Source: Yoonia tamlensis | GTDB lineage: Bacteria > Pseudomonadota > Alphaproteobacteria > Rhodobacterales > Rhodobacteraceae | Direction of reading: 5' to 3' | DNA: 64,000 nucleotides | Assembly: GCF_900115105.1 (NCBI RefSeq) | Contig: NZ_FOYP01000001.1 | Coordinates: forward strand, 505,472 to 569,471 | Part shown: positions 63,581 to 64,000 of the stretch, piece by piece | Layout of the letters: every line of letters starts with the position of its first letter | Position numbering within the stretch: the first letter of the stretch is position 1 | Translations under genes and position numbers: made by a program | The notes under the pieces: model-generated | The model's database searches: none | Told to the model about the DNA's origin: nothing | Seen by the model: the letters and a program-made list of their open reading frames with translations, nothing else

Positions 63581-64000
63581 ATGATCCGCCGTATACACCG
63601 ATATCTTGTTGGCAAAGAACAGGCCCTGCGCAGTTCATTCGGGCATGACATCACCGACCCTGCTGAACGCAAGCGGTCGCAGTTTCATTTCAACTGGCTC
63701 GATCACGGGGTTTTGCGGCTGCGCTGGCATAATTTCGAAGAATTCGCGCCAGGCGCCTATCGGTCGAACCACCCCAATCACAAACGCTTTACGGCCTATG
63801 CCGCGCTGGGCGTGAAATCCGTGTTGAACCTGCGCGGGGTCGCCAAACAGCCGCATTACCTGTTCGAGGTCGAAAGCTGCGAAAAGCTGGGGCTGACGTT
63901 GGTCAATTCACAAATGGCCGCACGCCGCGCCCCGTCGGTAAAAGAGCTGACCAAGCTGATCCATTCATTTGAAACCATCGAAAAGCCGTTCCTGATGCAT
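63581..64000 (+). CDS. Tyrosine/dual-specificity phosphatase-like protein, N-terminal part
   Basis: The first 140 codons; the gene runs off the right edge. The sequence has the arrangement of bacterial dual-specificity phosphatases: APGAYRSNHPNHKRFTAYAA, GVKSVLNLRGVAKQPHY, LTLVNSQMAARRAPSVKEL and EKPFLMH. The final His would precede the catalytic CxxxxxR loop just beyond the window. It is divergent from the NeuB-like gene, so may act in surface glycan regulation. The assignment depends on the missing active site. Confidence 0.75.
   Translation, partial: MIRRIHRYLVGKEQALRSSFGHDITDPAERKRSQFHFNWLDHGVLRLRWHNFEEFAPGAYRSNHPNHKRFTAYAALGVKSVLNLRGVAKQPHYLFEVESCEKLGLTLVNSQMAARRAPSVKELTKLIHSFETIEKPFLMH

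Overview
The window reads as chromosomal DNA of an alphaproteobacterium of the Rhodobacterales (Roseobacter-type, Loktanella/Yoonia/Octadecabacter-like). This is inferred from gene families and codon use (G+C roughly 55-60 percent, biased third positions), not from a marker-gene search. Core genes include the 3' end of argF, rpmB, lepA, glyA, nadK, ihfB, trpF/trpB/trpA, pth, rplY, ychF and hrpB. No rRNA, tRNA, CRISPR array, prophage or intact insertion sequence was found.

Layout. 0-6.5 kb: argF end, then a minus-strand run of phosphate transporter, Nudix hydrolase, HrpB helicase, L28 and MeaB. 6.6-14.4 kb: M50 protease, LMW phosphatase, LepA and several small or membrane proteins, including a 38-aa entericidin-type lipoprotein. 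14.7-17 kb: a large repeat-domain beta-barrel surface protein of lower G+C. 17.5-26.7 kb: glyA, nadK, a START-like gene broken by one amber codon, ihfB-lapA-trpF-(small gene)-trpB, a serine hydrolase, a DUF2332-type gene and pth. 26.7-35.3 kb: accessory block with a MerR regulator and divergent CDF-type metal transporter, then a LacI-controlled alpha-glucoside/maltose locus (ATPase and regulator on minus; GH13 glucosidase, binding protein and MalF/MalG-like permeases on plus). This block separates pth from rplY, which are commonly neighbours. 35.4-47 kb: rplY, a PepSY membrane protein, MFS, three tandem copies of a tiny membrane protein, lldD, trpA, an OpgB-like phosphoglycerol transferase, ychF, a Crp/Fnr regulator and a truncated UdgX-type protein.

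47-60.8 kb is a complete nitrate assimilation locus on the minus strand, read nasT-nasS-(leader)-nrtA-nrtB-nrtCD-nirB-nirD-nasA-trpD2-like-cysG. NasS and NasT sense nitrate. The leader between nasS and nrtA has an ANTAR-type hexaloop hairpin followed by a strong intrinsic terminator, so the uptake and reduction genes are probably controlled by antitermination. The ABC transporter imports nitrate, NasA reduces it to nitrite, NirBD reduces nitrite to ammonium, and CysG contributes to the sirohaem NirB needs.

60.9-63.4 kb is the end of a surface-glycan cluster (neuB-like synthase, GT25 glycosyltransferase, pyruvyltransferase) with overlapping genes. The window ends inside a divergent tyrosine-phosphatase-like gene.

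Most striking observations: the triplicated small membrane proteins, each with its own hairpin or terminator and one with a codon style typical of high expression; the NasST leader; the shortened CysG and UdgX proteins; the ligand-less NirD; the amber-interrupted START gene; and compound hairpin elements at three intergenic sites.
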